A stretch of DNA of 64,000 nt from Paenibacillus lutimineralis (GCF_003991425.1 NZ_CP034346.1:4067501-4131500); one strand, 5' to 3'; positions 18,085-26,624 are shown, counted from the first letter of the stretch. The notes: generated by a model not told the origin, from the sequence alone. Numbers and translations are program-made.

Positions 18085-18600
18085 TTACTTCTTGAAAAAA
18101 TCGCCTAGTGCAGCCAGCCGCGGATCAATCCGCTCCGTGTTGCAATCGCATTGCCGTTCATTCAGATCAGTCCCGCAGGATGGACATAGTCCCTTACAGG
18201 TATCCTTACAAACCGCGGAAAAAGGAAGATCAAGCAACAACGCTTCCTCCAGATAGGGCGTTAGATCCAGACGTTCTCCGGATACAAGCACCAAATCCTC
18301 TTCTCCTTCATCCAGCTCTACGCTATCCTCGCCGCTTTGTTTGAAGGCTTCTTCAAATTGAAGATCCACGTGATGCTTGAGTGGCTTCAAACATCTGGAA
18401 CAGGACATGTCCAATTCCGTCGATAAGCGTCCGGTAACGCGAACAACACCGCCTCCTGCCGGCTCAGCCTGCAGATCGACTTGCATCAGGGAAATCCCTG
18501 TAATGTCCTTCCGTCCCTGAACTACATGACCAACATCCAATGTCTGATGGAATTCCACCGGAGCTTCAGATGAAGAGATCTGACGAAAATTAATAATCAT
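18085..18600 (-). CDS. DUF177 (YceD/YlbN) family protein
   Basis: A 171-residue protein of the YceD/YlbN family, which almost always precedes rpmF and is linked to 23S rRNA or 50S assembly. I start at ATG 18600 (MIINFRQISSSEAPVEFHQ) with GGAG upstream. It has a CSRC motif in the middle and a C-terminal cluster CKDTCKGLCPSCG...CDC that may bind zinc. The acidic patch SVELDEGEEDLVLV is typical. Confidence 0.9.
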   Translation of the reverse strand: MIINFRQISSSEAPVEFHQTLDVGHVVQGRKDITGISLMQVDLQAEPAGGGVVRVTGRLSTELDMSCSRCLKPLKHHVDLQFEEAFKQSGEDSVELDEGEEDLVLVSGERLDLTPYLEEALLLDLPFSAVCKDTCKGLCPSCGTDLNERQCDCNTERIDPRLAALGDFFKK

Positions 18601-18875
18601 GAGTATCACTCCAAACAAACAAAAATAATTATACCGATCCAGGCTAAGTTTTGTCAACTGTAATCCCGTATTACCTTAACTTCAATTCACACGGCTTGCC
18701 CTCATGGATTCAACCTTCTGATTGGCAAAAAAGCTGAATCCTCACCATAGTTTCTCCTTTAAGGAAGCACGCCGTGGGGGCTATATGTTATATTCTTTAT
18801 TAATTGAATAACATTTAAACCAATAAACTTAAAGTTAAGAAGATAACACTTATTCTAACCTAAAAGGTGATTGCT

Positions 18876-20123
18876 TTGAATACCGTCGGACTAATTGTTG
18901 AATATAATCCACTACATAACGGACATGCCTATCATTTTCGCGAAGCCAAGCGGTTAGCACACGCCGATACGGCGGTCGCGGTAATGAGCGGTGATTTCCT
19001 GCAGCGCGGCGAGCCCGCGATCGTGAACAAATGGGCGCGGACCGAAATGGCGCTGCATCTTGGCATCGACCTGGTGCTTGAGCTGCCCGTGTCGTATGCT
19101 GTGCAGCCCGCGGAGTGGTTCGCGCACGGAGCGGCAGCGCTGCTGGATGCGACAGGCGTCGTGTCGCATCTATGCTTCGGCAGCGAGTCAGGCGAGCTGC
19201 CTGTGCTGGCCGAGCTGGCGGAGCTGCTCGCCAGCGAGAGCGGCGCGCTCAAGGCCGCGGTCGCGGAGGAGCTCGCCACCGGGGCGAGCTACCCGCGCGC
19301 CTACGCGGCTGCTGCCGCGCGCGCCTTCGCCGCCGCAGGCGGCCTGGGCGGCGACGTAGACGCCGCCCGCCTGCTGCTGGAGCAGCCCAACAACTCGCTT
19401 GGGCTGCATTACCTGATCGCGCTGCGACGGCTTGAGAGCGGCATTGTGCCGCTCACCATGCAGCGCCAGGGGGCCGGCTATCGCGACGAGAGTCCGCGCG
19501 ATGCCAGCATTGCCAGCGCCACTGCCGTGCGCCGGCTCATCGCTGGCGGCGGCTCGCTCGCCGCTGCCGCCGCTTACCTGCCGCCCTTCACGCTGGAGAT
19601 TCTGCAGCGTGAATTCGCGGCAGACCGCGGTCCGATGGATTGGGACCGCTTCTCCCAGCCCTTGTTCAGCCGCCTCCTCTCGGCCACACCAGAGGAACTG
19701 GCCGATCATCTGGAGATGAACGAAGGGCTGGAACACCGCATCCACAAAATCTTGCCTAAGCTGGAGCAAGCTTCTGTAACCGAACTGATAGAGCAATTAA
19801 AGACCAAACGCTACACCCATACCAAGCTTCAGCGCACACTCATGCATACACTACTTGGTCATTCGCGGCAAATGGGCTCGCGCGAGATCTTATCCGCCGG
19901 ACCGCATTACTTGCGAGTTCTCGGCTTCAACGAGCGTGGCCAGCAGCTACTGAAGCAGATGAAAAAGACGGCTAAGCTACCGATCATCACTCGTGCTGCC
20001 GATCTGTCTCATCCACAGCTCGATGCCGATATTAGAGCTTCAGCCGTCTATGCTAATGCTATGCCGGAGCGGATGGGGTTTGACCTGTTCCGCGACTACC
20101 GCCAACCACCAATCAGAGTATGA
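18876..20123 (+). CDS. tmcAL: tRNA(Met) cytidine acetate ligase TmcAL (YlbM)
   Basis: TmcAL acetylates the wobble cytidine of elongator tRNA-Met using acetate and ATP. The TTG start gives MNTVGLIVEYNPLHNGHAYH with the nucleotidyl-transferase HNGH motif (H14-H17); AAAGGTGA is well spaced for it, and a GTG nine bases earlier overlaps that site. About 415 residues, normal for the family. The central part (about residues 70-230) is very alanine-rich and G+C-rich: 19261-19380 has only 23 A/T in 120 bases (81% G+C). The reading frame and flanking motifs remain intact. Confidence 0.92.
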   Translation: MNTVGLIVEYNPLHNGHAYHFREAKRLAHADTAVAVMSGDFLQRGEPAIVNKWARTEMALHLGIDLVLELPVSYAVQPAEWFAHGAAALLDATGVVSHLCFGSESGELPVLAELAELLASESGALKAAVAEELATGASYPRAYAAAAARAFAAAGGLGGDVDAARLLLEQPNNSLGLHYLIALRRLESGIVPLTMQRQGAGYRDESPRDASIASATAVRRLIAGGGSLAAAAAYLPPFTLEILQREFAADRGPMDWDRFSQPLFSRLLSATPEELADHLEMNEGLEHRIHKILPKLEQASVTELIEQLKTKRYTHTKLQRTLMHTLLGHSRQMGSREILSAGPHYLRVLGFNERGQQLLKQMKKTAKLPIITRAADLSHPQLDADIRASAVYANAMPERMGFDLFRDYRQPPIRV

Positions 20124-20129
20124 AGGTGG

Positions 20130-20179
20130 GCCCTAGCCTCATCCAACCTTCTCGGTGCTGAAAATCGGCTTTTTTGAAC
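20130..20179 (+). repeat. Dispersed TIR repeat, copy E1 (3' fragment)
   Basis: Only the right-hand part of the element is present: GCCCTAGCCTCATCCAACC, TTCTCGGTGCTGAAAATCGG and the terminus TTTTTTGAAC. It starts seven bases after the tmcAL stop codon. Confidence 0.75.
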
Positions 20180-20196
20180 ATTCATTTTACTAGGTA

Positions 20197-20392
20197 GTTC
20201 AAAAAATCCACTTTTGATAAGAAAACCAGATCGAAGTCAATCCAAGGGTGAGCGACCGCGATTCAATGGTAGGTTTTCTTGCGATATAGAATTTCATCAG
20301 CTACGCTGATAACGTGTAAATTCTATATCTAACACGAAGCAACTCATGAAGAAGGCTCGACATCGAATCTTGAATTTACCTGGCCATTCAGA
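20197..20392 (+). repeat. Dispersed TIR repeat, copy E2 (5' part with nested module)
   Basis: Left-hand part of the element: GTTCAAAAAATCCACTTTTG then AT, interrupted by a 114-base module (20219-20332), then CACGAAGCAACTC, CGACATCGAATCTTGAATTT and ACCTGGCC. It ends directly at the stop codon of the PDZ-Lon protease gene. It has no right terminus of its own; E1 carries that sequence but lies on the wrong side. Confidence 0.82.
20219..20332 (+). repeat. Nested 114 bp module inside copy E2
   Basis: It is bounded by AAGAAAACC and ends ATATCTAA. It comprises two stem-loops: AAGAAAACC...GGTTTTCTT, then GATATAGAATTT...AAATTCTATATC, whose inner part is ATCAGCTACGCTGAT. The same module, 112 bases, interrupts copy H at the identical position. 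Confidence 0.85.
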
Positions 20393-20393
20393 T

Positions 20394-21419
20394 TCAAGCC
20401 TTAGGATCAAGCTGTCGCAAGTACTCCAGTGCTTCTTGCGCTGTCTGCACTTTGACCAGCTTCATCTTACTGCCGATCTGATCGGCCTTCGCTTTGGCAA
20501 CTTCATAATTGTTCATCGGCACGAAGAAGATGTCGGCATGCTGCTTCTCGGCGGCAACGATCTTGAACTGAACTCCCCCGATTTCCCCAATAGTGCCGTC
20601 CTCGGCAATCGTCCCCGTACCGGCAATCCGATAGCCTTTGGATAAGTCTCCAGGCGTAAGCTGGTTATATATCTCTAGGGTGAACATTAAGCCTGCAGAA
20701 GGCCCACCAATGCGGGTATCGACGAATTTGACCTCCTGATCCTCAACAGCAGGGTCAACCTTGCGAACTTCACCGATGGATACGCCAAGACCCGCTTTGC
20801 TTCCATCCTTGTTCTCGGATATATCAATTAGCTCTACCTGTTCATCCAAAGTATTATTCTTACGTTCCAACTGGATGCTTACCTGATCCCCAGGTTTCTT
20901 CTCGGCCATTAAAGCCGATAAATCCTCGAATTTGCCAATCGACTGGCCGTCAACTTTACGGATAATATCCCCGGGATGGAAATCGCCCTTAGGAGCAACT
21001 GCCTTGTACAGACCGACTATGAACACATATTCTGGAACGATATCATAATCGATATTTGCTAAATGATAAGCCGCCATAATAGCACTTGATTGCGAACTGC
21101 TCATATAGTACTTCTGCTGCGTCTCATATTCCTCTTCATTACGATCCGGCTCCTTGCGCACTATCTCGGCATTGCGATTAAATTGCGCGGTCGCCAGCAT
21201 CGCTAGATTCGCATAACTGACAGACACGGTCGTAAGCATGAACGTGCCTTTTTCTTCCGGATCAGCGGCAGGAATACTTACCATCGGCTTGATCTCCTCC
21301 GCTAGTCCAGGCTGGTTAATCATATAAGGCGTCGGCATATATACCATTACATATACGAGAACGACCAGGGTTATTAAGTATAGAGTTACTTTGATGACTA
21401 CCGATTTATTGGATCGCAT
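20394..21419 (-). CDS. ylbL: PDZ-domain Lon-type secreted protease (YlbL/SepM-like)
   Basis: A 341-residue membrane-anchored serine protease. One N-terminal transmembrane helix (about 8-28) is followed by a PDZ domain (about 130-200, with FHPGDIIRKVDGQSIGKFEDL) and a C-terminal Lon protease domain. The Ser-Lys dyad is S241 (GGPSAGLMFTLEI) and K286 (GGVQFKIVAA). In streptococci SepM trims a competence peptide; in Bacillus YlbL cleaves cell-division inhibitor YneA. ATG 21419 has GGGGGGAG upstream. It is divergent from ylbJ. Confidence 0.9.
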   Translation of the reverse strand: MRSNKSVVIKVTLYLITLVVLVYVMVYMPTPYMINQPGLAEEIKPMVSIPAADPEEKGTFMLTTVSVSYANLAMLATAQFNRNAEIVRKEPDRNEEEYETQQKYYMSSSQSSAIMAAYHLANIDYDIVPEYVFIVGLYKAVAPKGDFHPGDIIRKVDGQSIGKFEDLSALMAEKKPGDQVSIQLERKNNTLDEQVELIDISENKDGSKAGLGVSIGEVRKVDPAVEDQEVKFVDTRIGGPSAGLMFTLEIYNQLTPGDLSKGYRIAGTGTIAEDGTIGEIGGVQFKIVAAEKQHADIFFVPMNNYEVAKAKADQIGSKMKLVKVQTAQEALEYLRQLDPKA

Positions 21420-21485
21420 TAGTACTCCCCCCTCCGGGTACGGTTGATATATCATTGGTCTTCCGCCCCCTTGTCCAGCATATGC

Positions 21486-21515
21486 ATAGTACTAGCCGTC
21501 CATTTCCATATACAT
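21486..21515 (+). promoter_or_regulatory. Possible sigma-E promoter of ylbJ
   Basis: ATA at 21486-21488 and CATATACAT at 21507-21515 are 18 bases apart and resemble the Bacillus SigE pattern (ATA, 16-18 bases, CATAcaaT). B. subtilis ylbJ belongs to the SigE sporulation regulon, which favours the call, but the match is short. Confidence 0.4.
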
Positions 21516-21534
21516 ATGAAGAAGGTGAACGCTT

Positions 21535-22770
21535 ATGCAACGCGAACAGGGAACCGCTGGCAAGATGTCTTCAACCATACTGTTTGCTGCTATTGCTATA
21601 CTACTTGTAATCTGTATTGTTGCTGCCCCTGGTCCGGCCTTCCAAGCCTCAGGGCAAGGGTTGTCTCTCTGGTGGAGAGTTGTATTCCCAGCTATTTTGC
21701 CTTTTCTCGTTCTGTCTGAAATGCTCATCGCCGGCGGATTCCCGCAGGGGCTTGGCGTTATTCTCGAGCCCTTCACGCGCAGAATCCTCAAGCTTCCGGG
21801 CTCCTTCGGCTGGGTTCTCCCGCTTGGGATGACCGCCGGATTTCCAGCGTCTGCCGCCGCAGCAGCAACCCTGTATAAGCAGAGGAGAATCACAGCGGAC
21901 GAAGCCGAAAGAATGACAGCCACCGCTCATTTCGCCAGCCCGATGCTAATCATGGTCGTCATCGGAGCTGGTTACCTGAATAATCCCGACCTTGGCTTGT
22001 TGCTGCTATGCATCCATTGGCTCTCCGGCTTCGCGGCCGCATTTACGTTAAACCATTTCTGGCGTAATACAGCACCAAGCAACAACGAGAAGCGCCAGTT
22101 AGGGCAGGAGAACCCTTTGAGCAAGACAGCCCAATCCAGCTCACAGACCGGACTAAGAATGGCACTGCGGAAAATGGAGCAAGCGAGGCAAGAGGATGGC
22201 CGCAGCTTCGGTAAGCTGCTGGGCGATTCCGTCACTAACGGAGTACAGACCTTGATGACGATTGGCGGTTACATGTTGATCTTTGCCGTCATTATTCACG
22301 TCGTCAATTCTTTTCTCCCAACATCTACCCTATCCTATCTCATTGCTGGAGCATCGGAAATCCATCTGGGAACGCACGCGATCACGAAGCTTACTCTCTC
22401 ACAGCCCATGCTGGCCGCCTTGCTCGGCGCTGCGTTGGGATGGAGTGGAATATGCTCCTTCCTTCAAGTACAGGCCGTATTGAAGCCTGTCGGCATTGAC
22501 GGTCGCAGATTTATTCTGCAGCGTATTCTTCACGGGGCCTATGCCTATGTGTTGACTTTAATACTGTGGCGACCACTAATCATCTTACTGCCTGGCGCTC
22601 TTCCCGCCTATAAGGAAATGAACCACCCGCTAATAGGCCGGATGGAAGCAGCGCTTCCGAACTGGCAGCTTGCGGCTGGCTCGCTACGTATTTCTATGTG
22701 GTTATTGGTCTTACTCATCATCTTCTTTGTTGCTATCTCGCTCACATGGAGAAGAAGCAGCCGACAGTGA
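21535..22770 (+). CDS. ylbJ: Sporulation integral membrane protein YlbJ
   Basis: A 411-residue polytopic membrane protein (about eight helices) of the nucleoside-recognition/Gate-like family. In B. subtilis YlbJ is needed for spore cortex formation. The characteristic N-terminal half FPAILPFLVLSEMLIAGGFPQ...LPLGMTAGFPASAAAAATLY is present. A charged loop (about 180-225) separates the two membrane halves. The ATG follows AAGAAGGTGAACGCTT. It is convergent with coaD, whose stop lies 12 bases away. Confidence 0.9.
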   Translation: MQREQGTAGKMSSTILFAAIAILLVICIVAAPGPAFQASGQGLSLWWRVVFPAILPFLVLSEMLIAGGFPQGLGVILEPFTRRILKLPGSFGWVLPLGMTAGFPASAAAAATLYKQRRITADEAERMTATAHFASPMLIMVVIGAGYLNNPDLGLLLLCIHWLSGFAAAFTLNHFWRNTAPSNNEKRQLGQENPLSKTAQSSSQTGLRMALRKMEQARQEDGRSFGKLLGDSVTNGVQTLMTIGGYMLIFAVIIHVVNSFLPTSTLSYLIAGASEIHLGTHAITKLTLSQPMLAALLGAALGWSGICSFLQVQAVLKPVGIDGRRFILQRILHGAYAYVLTLILWRPLIILLPGALPAYKEMNHPLIGRMEAALPNWQLAAGSLRISMWLLVLLIIFFVAISLTWRRSSRQ

Positions 22771-22782
22771 GATCTACCTGGT

Positions 22783-23295
22783 TCATTGTGGCTTTGGCAT
22801 ATCTTCGTATTTCTTTCTTAATGCTTGCTCAATTTCAACCGGAACCAGATCCCCAAGATCACCTTTGAAGTAGGCAATTTCCTTGACTACGCTTGAGCTA
22901 AGATAAGAATATTTAGGGTTCGTCATCATAAAGATCGTCTCGACATTATGATTAAGTTGGTGATTCAAGGAAGCCAGTTGTAACTCATATTCAAAATCCG
23001 TAACCGAGCGGATCCCCCTAACGATGACGTCCGCTTTGCGATAATCCACATAATTAACGAGTAGATCACGGAAGCTGTCTACCTCAACATTAGGCAAATG
23101 GCCCGTTACTGAAGAGATTAGCTCTTTACGCTCCTCAACCGTAAAGAGCGGTTTCTTACTCAAATTGTTCAACACAGCTACGATGAGCTTGTCAAACTGA
23201 CGGGAAGCCCGCTGAATGATGTCCATATGTCCATTGGTAATAGGATCAAAGCTGCCAGGATATACGGCGATCCGCGGTGCTTTTTGCTGTTCCAT
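22783..23295 (-). CDS. coaD: Phosphopantetheine adenylyltransferase
   Basis: CoaD makes dephospho-CoA from 4'-phosphopantetheine and ATP, the penultimate CoA step. It has 170 residues with the nucleotidyl-transferase motif [14 protein letters not shown] near the N-terminus and the KMSKS-like [11 protein letters not shown]. The conserved [15 protein letters not shown] block is intact. It follows rsmD by 49 bases, the usual pairing. Confidence 0.96.
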   Translation of the reverse strand: MEQQKAPRIAVYPGSFDPITNGHMDIIQRASRQFDKLIVAVLNNLSKKPLFTVEERKELISSVTGHLPNVEVDSFRDLLVNYVDYRKADVIVRGIRSVTDFEYELQLASLNHQLNHNVETIFMMTNPKYSYLSSSVVKEIAYFKGDLGDLVPVEIEQALRKKYEDMPKPQ

Positions 23296-23344
23296 AAGTA
23301 CTGTTTTCCTCCTTAATATGACGGGGGTGTCCTAGTCTGAACTT

Positions 23345-23899
23345 CTACGGCTCATACCTGTATATGGATACGGAAGTTTCTCCGTATTCCGCTTTGCGCA
23401 GCTCTGTAAAATTACCGAAGCAGCTTGGATAGACATAGGAAGATTCATACTCCAACACAACCGTCGCGCGATCTTCAAGCAGCTTAAGCTCGTCCATCGC
23501 TTGCATCAGCTTTTCCCCAAACTTAAGCCGATACGGCGGATCAAGGAACACCAGCTCAAATGCTGCTTCACGCTTAGCCAGCACCTTCAATGCTCTTTCC
23601 GCATCATTCTTATAAACCTCTGCACGTTCCGCCAAACCGGCGGTCTTCAAATTGGCGCGTACAACCTCGATGCTCTTGTTATCGAGATCCACGAATACCG
23701 CCTTGTCCATACCGCGACTGAGCGCTTCAATTCCTAGTCCGCCCGTCCCCGCAAAGAGATCAAGCACGGCACCACCGTCAAAATACGGCCCGATCATGCT
23801 AAACACGGCTTCCTTCACTTTGTCTGTTGTCGGTCTTGTTCCCATCCCGGGAACTGCCTTCAGTGTCCTGCCCCGGGCACTGCCCGATATGACTCTCAT
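23345..23899 (-). CDS. rsmD: 16S rRNA (guanine966-N2)-methyltransferase RsmD
   Basis: RsmD methylates G966 of 16S rRNA. It has 184 residues, with start MRVISGSARGRTLKAVPGMG, the SAM-binding motif VLDLFAGTGGLGIEAL and the catalytic DPPY (ELVFLDPPYRLKFG). In B. subtilis this is ylbH, followed by coaD, as here. The ribosome site (AAGGGTG) is moderately far from the ATG. Confidence 0.95.
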   Translation of the reverse strand: MRVISGSARGRTLKAVPGMGTRPTTDKVKEAVFSMIGPYFDGGAVLDLFAGTGGLGIEALSRGMDKAVFVDLDNKSIEVVRANLKTAGLAERAEVYKNDAERALKVLAKREAAFELVFLDPPYRLKFGEKLMQAMDELKLLEDRATVVLEYESSYVYPSCFGNFTELRKAEYGETSVSIYRYEP

Positions 23900-23940
23900 G
23901 CTAGTTCACACACCCTTGCACAATGCCGCTCTATTAAAAG

Positions 23941-23982
23941 GTAATTCAAAAGTCCACTTGAAAACTGGACTGTTTGAACACA
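23941..23982 (+). repeat. Dispersed TIR repeat, copy F (smallest)
   Basis: A 42 bp remnant made almost only of the two termini: TTCAAAAGTCCACTTGAAAA and CTGGACTGTTTGAAC. AGTCCA...TGGACT can pair, forming a compact hairpin in the rsmD upstream region. Confidence 0.65.
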
Positions 23983-24103
23983 ATCTATATAGAGCAATTA
24001 TATAAATTTTCAGGCTCAAAAAATGCCTGTCGATATCGTACCATAATCCTGCATAGAATGAAAAATGTAATTTCGAATTACTTTTTAAGGATATACATGT
24101 ATA

Positions 24104-24251
24104 AATCGCCGAGGCCCGGGCAAACTTGAACTATCGACATCACCAAATGTCGTAGACAACCGCGGAGAAGACTTACGTTTCCCCATAAGCTCTTCGTCCG
24201 GTTTCTCCTCTCCCATGATTGGGGCCCTCGTAAGGGGGCCCTGACTTTTTT
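24104..24251 (+). ncRNA. Candidate structured RNA of unknown family
   Basis: The 550-base space between rsmD and the GH112 gene contains a folded segment. CGAGGCCC (24110-24117) can pair with GGGCCCTCG (24222-24230). Inside are CTA-CGACAT/ATGTCG-TAG (24131-24155) and GGAGAA/TTCTCC. The 3' end is a nine-base-pair hairpin with GTAA tetraloop (24221-24242) followed by GAC and six T. That hairpin needs G-U pairs that work only in plus-strand RNA, and the T-run is also on the plus strand. No reading frame follows. The hairpin and the closing helix share bases, as in switch-like RNAs. I could not match it to 6S RNA or a named riboswitch. Confidence 0.55.
24221..24251 (+). terminator. Terminator of the candidate RNA
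   Basis: GGGGCCCTC-GTAA-GGGGGCCCT then GACTTTTTT. Nine base pairs including two G-U, and a T-run only on the plus strand. Confidence 0.8.
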
Positions 24252-24370
24252 ATGTCAAATTCATCCTTCCACGATCTCCTGCTTATCATTGGTAATTAAA
24301 ATCTTTTCTCGTATTATGCAATATTCCTTTCAAAGGTAACTATCCAGTCCATTGTCCATCTTGCACACTA

Positions 24371-24420
24371 AAAAACCCCCCTGAAATGTGACTCATTACT
24401 GCCACTTCAGGGGGATTCTT
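24371..24420 (-). terminator. Terminator of the GH112 phosphorylase gene
   Basis: On the minus strand CCCCCTGAAGTGG and CACATTTCAGGGGGG form a stem followed by TTTTTTAG. It lies 33 bases after the stop codon. Confidence 0.88.
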
Positions 24421-24452
24421 ATTAATACTTCGTTGTCGGCTCAGACACCAAC

Positions 24453-26624
24453 TTACATGTTAAACCAACGCAATTCGCCGCCCTTGAGCTCTAATTCAAA
24501 GCTCTTGCCATTAGCGTATACTGTCGTGTTGCGCGGCTCCGCGATATTATTGACGACGCAATACGTGCCTGTCTCCGGATAGACATGGATCTCCGTATGC
24601 GCATCAGAACTAAACCAATTGTGCAATTCGTGATCTTTACTGCATGACCATAATATTGCACGATGCAGCAATCGAGCATTCTCCGCGCTATATGGTAATC
24701 CACCAATATAGACAGAGCGACCACCGAAGTAGTTATTGACTGCAAACTGCACTTCTTTATCGTTGCAAGCTAAAATATCGGCGCTCGTCGCATATACATT
24801 TTTCTTGCCCTCTCCAAAATCAATGTCACCATCCATATCGGCGGTAATAAAGTGAGACGACTTCACGTCCCAATTGTATTTATCGTAACCGAGGGTGAAG
24901 CCGTGCTCCAGCTCTACGCCAAGAGCATCGCCTAGTTGGAAGAAGCGACCTTGATGTTGAACAGCAGAAGGTTCGCCTACCCCGATAAAGCCGCCTCCGC
25001 GAGCAATAAATGCACGGATCTGCTCAACAATGTACGGGTCTTTCCAATTATCGCCGCCAGTATGTGCAGTGTCAGCGTCACCGATGTTAATAATGACATC
25101 GAAATCATTTAACAGTTGCGGCTGCTCACGAATGTCATCAAAGCTAATGAAGGACACATCGAATGGAGCACCACTCAAAATTTCAATAATACCCGCATAG
25201 CTGTAGTTTTGTTTCTGGTACAGAGCATGATGCACCATATGACAGCCCCAAGAGCGCATTTTACCCCAGCAGTTTAGAACAGCGACTCTAGCAAGGCATA
25301 GCGGCTTCGTGCGAGCTTTTTCATATAAATCGCGGAATTCATCAGCAACTTGCGTTACATAATCCACAAAGTCCGGGAAGTCCAGCGCCAGCTTCAAGTA
25401 ACCGCCATAACCAATCCGATCTACAGGCTTACGCAAAATAGCTCGTCTTGCCGTTAACCAGTTCTCTTGAGCTTCTGCCGTTGGATTACCACCAGGATGG
25501 AACGTATCAGGGAAGAAGTATGGCAAGAAGCGCCCTTCTGTATATTTCACCCCAGGAATATCACTAATTAACCGCAATGTCGAACCATTACCAACACTAC
25601 CCACGACTGCATCTAGCCCGATGGATTTGAACTCGTCCATATAAGGCTCTGTACCAATGAAGTGGTCACCTAAAAACATCATCGCTTCACGGCCTTCTTC
25701 ATGGGTAATATCAACGAGCTCTTTCGCTAGCCCCGCAACCTCGCGACGTTGGAAGGCCATAAAATCCAAGTATTGTTTGGATGGAATCCGATACTGGTTG
25801 TTGTAATAACCTTCATCAATAATATATTCCGGACGGAACTTATAGCCAACTTCACGCTCGAACTGGTCGAGAATATAAGGGCTGACGCTAGCGGAATAAC
25901 CGTACCAGTCAACGTATTTCTCCCGGCGTAGTTCATCGAATATCAGCGTGAACTGGTGGAAGAACGTTGTGAATCGTACTACATTTACATAGGACTTTTC
26001 ACGCAAAAATTCACGCAGTCTGCCTTTAGAGTATTCCCGTGTCTTAGGCTGACGTACGTCAAACGTAATTTGTCGTTCAAAATCTTTCCAGTCATTAACG
26101 ACAGCATTGTACATATGAACAGGATCCCAAATCAGATAGGTTAAGAAGCTGACGCTATACTCATGATAAGGTGTCGTGTTATTAATAATTACGCAGCCGC
26201 TAGCTTCATCATAGCTCCAGTGATTTGTCGGTACAACTTCGCCAGTGGTACGATCGATAACCTCCCACCAACGGTAAATATCATCACGGTTGTTTACCAG
26301 TAATAAGTCTTCGCTAATCCCTTCCAATAACCGAATAGAGAGAGTAGCGTCTGTGGCAGCAACAAATTTAGTTGAAATATAGCATTGCTGTACTTCATCA
26401 GGGTTTGCTTTTGCCCAATTATTGTCTTTACGGGTCGTATAGTAAGTAGCGTATATTTTCGCTCCACAATCTACTAACTCTTGCGGGAATGTTGTGCCGT
26501 CTGCATCGCGTACAGCATCAGCGCCCCATAGCTCCATCGTTTTCAGTGTTTCTCCTACGACATCAAGGTCGGTAGGGATTGTGAGGCGCCCTCGATTTTG
26601 TTTGCTCTGATTCTGCTTGTGCAT
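24453..26624 (-). CDS. GH112 phosphorylase (beta-galactosyl-N-acetylhexosamine or galactosyl-rhamnose phosphorylase)
   Basis: A cytosolic inverting phosphorylase of family GH112, which splits beta-galactosides with phosphate to release galactose 1-phosphate. Known members act on lacto-N-biose/galacto-N-biose or on galactosyl-rhamnose; the sequence alone does not decide. The start MHKQNQSKQNRGRLTIPTDL has AAGGAG ten bases upstream and gives 723 residues. A TIM-barrel catalytic part is followed by a glutamine-amidotransferase-like Rossmann part (VIINIGDADTAHTGGDNW, GGGFIGVGEPSAVQ) and a C-terminal beta domain. No transporter or other sugar gene adjoins it. An activator-like repeat pair lies upstream. 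Confidence 0.88.
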   Translation of the reverse strand: MHKQNQSKQNRGRLTIPTDLDVVGETLKTMELWGADAVRDADGTTFPQELVDCGAKIYATYYTTRKDNNWAKANPDEVQQCYISTKFVAATDATLSIRLLEGISEDLLLVNNRDDIYRWWEVIDRTTGEVVPTNHWSYDEASGCVIINNTTPYHEYSVSFLTYLIWDPVHMYNAVVNDWKDFERQITFDVRQPKTREYSKGRLREFLREKSYVNVVRFTTFFHQFTLIFDELRREKYVDWYGYSASVSPYILDQFEREVGYKFRPEYIIDEGYYNNQYRIPSKQYLDFMAFQRREVAGLAKELVDITHEEGREAMMFLGDHFIGTEPYMDEFKSIGLDAVVGSVGNGSTLRLISDIPGVKYTEGRFLPYFFPDTFHPGGNPTAEAQENWLTARRAILRKPVDRIGYGGYLKLALDFPDFVDYVTQVADEFRDLYEKARTKPLCLARVAVLNCWGKMRSWGCHMVHHALYQKQNYSYAGIIEILSGAPFDVSFISFDDIREQPQLLNDFDVIINIGDADTAHTGGDNWKDPYIVEQIRAFIARGGGFIGVGEPSAVQHQGRFFQLGDALGVELEHGFTLGYDKYNWDVKSSHFITADMDGDIDFGEGKKNVYATSADILACNDKEVQFAVNNYFGGRSVYIGGLPYSAENARLLHRAILWSCSKDHELHNWFSSDAHTEIHVYPETGTYCVVNNIAEPRNTTVYANGKSFELELKGGELRWFNM

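Noticed and set aside
19188..19796. Long antisense frames within tmcAL
   Set aside because: They arise from the G+C-rich segment, have no family features and oppose an intact gene.
24104..24251. Assignment of the structured RNA to 6S RNA, a c-di-GMP riboswitch or the ylbH leader
   Set aside because: I saw a CCGCGG block and a GGGCAAAC string that recall known RNAs, but the overall pattern could not be matched and the terminator strand disagrees with a leader of rsmD.
24225..24260. TTGACA on the minus strand as a promoter of rsmD
   Set aside because: No acceptable -10 lies 16-18 bases downstream; the sequence there is the G/C-rich terminator.
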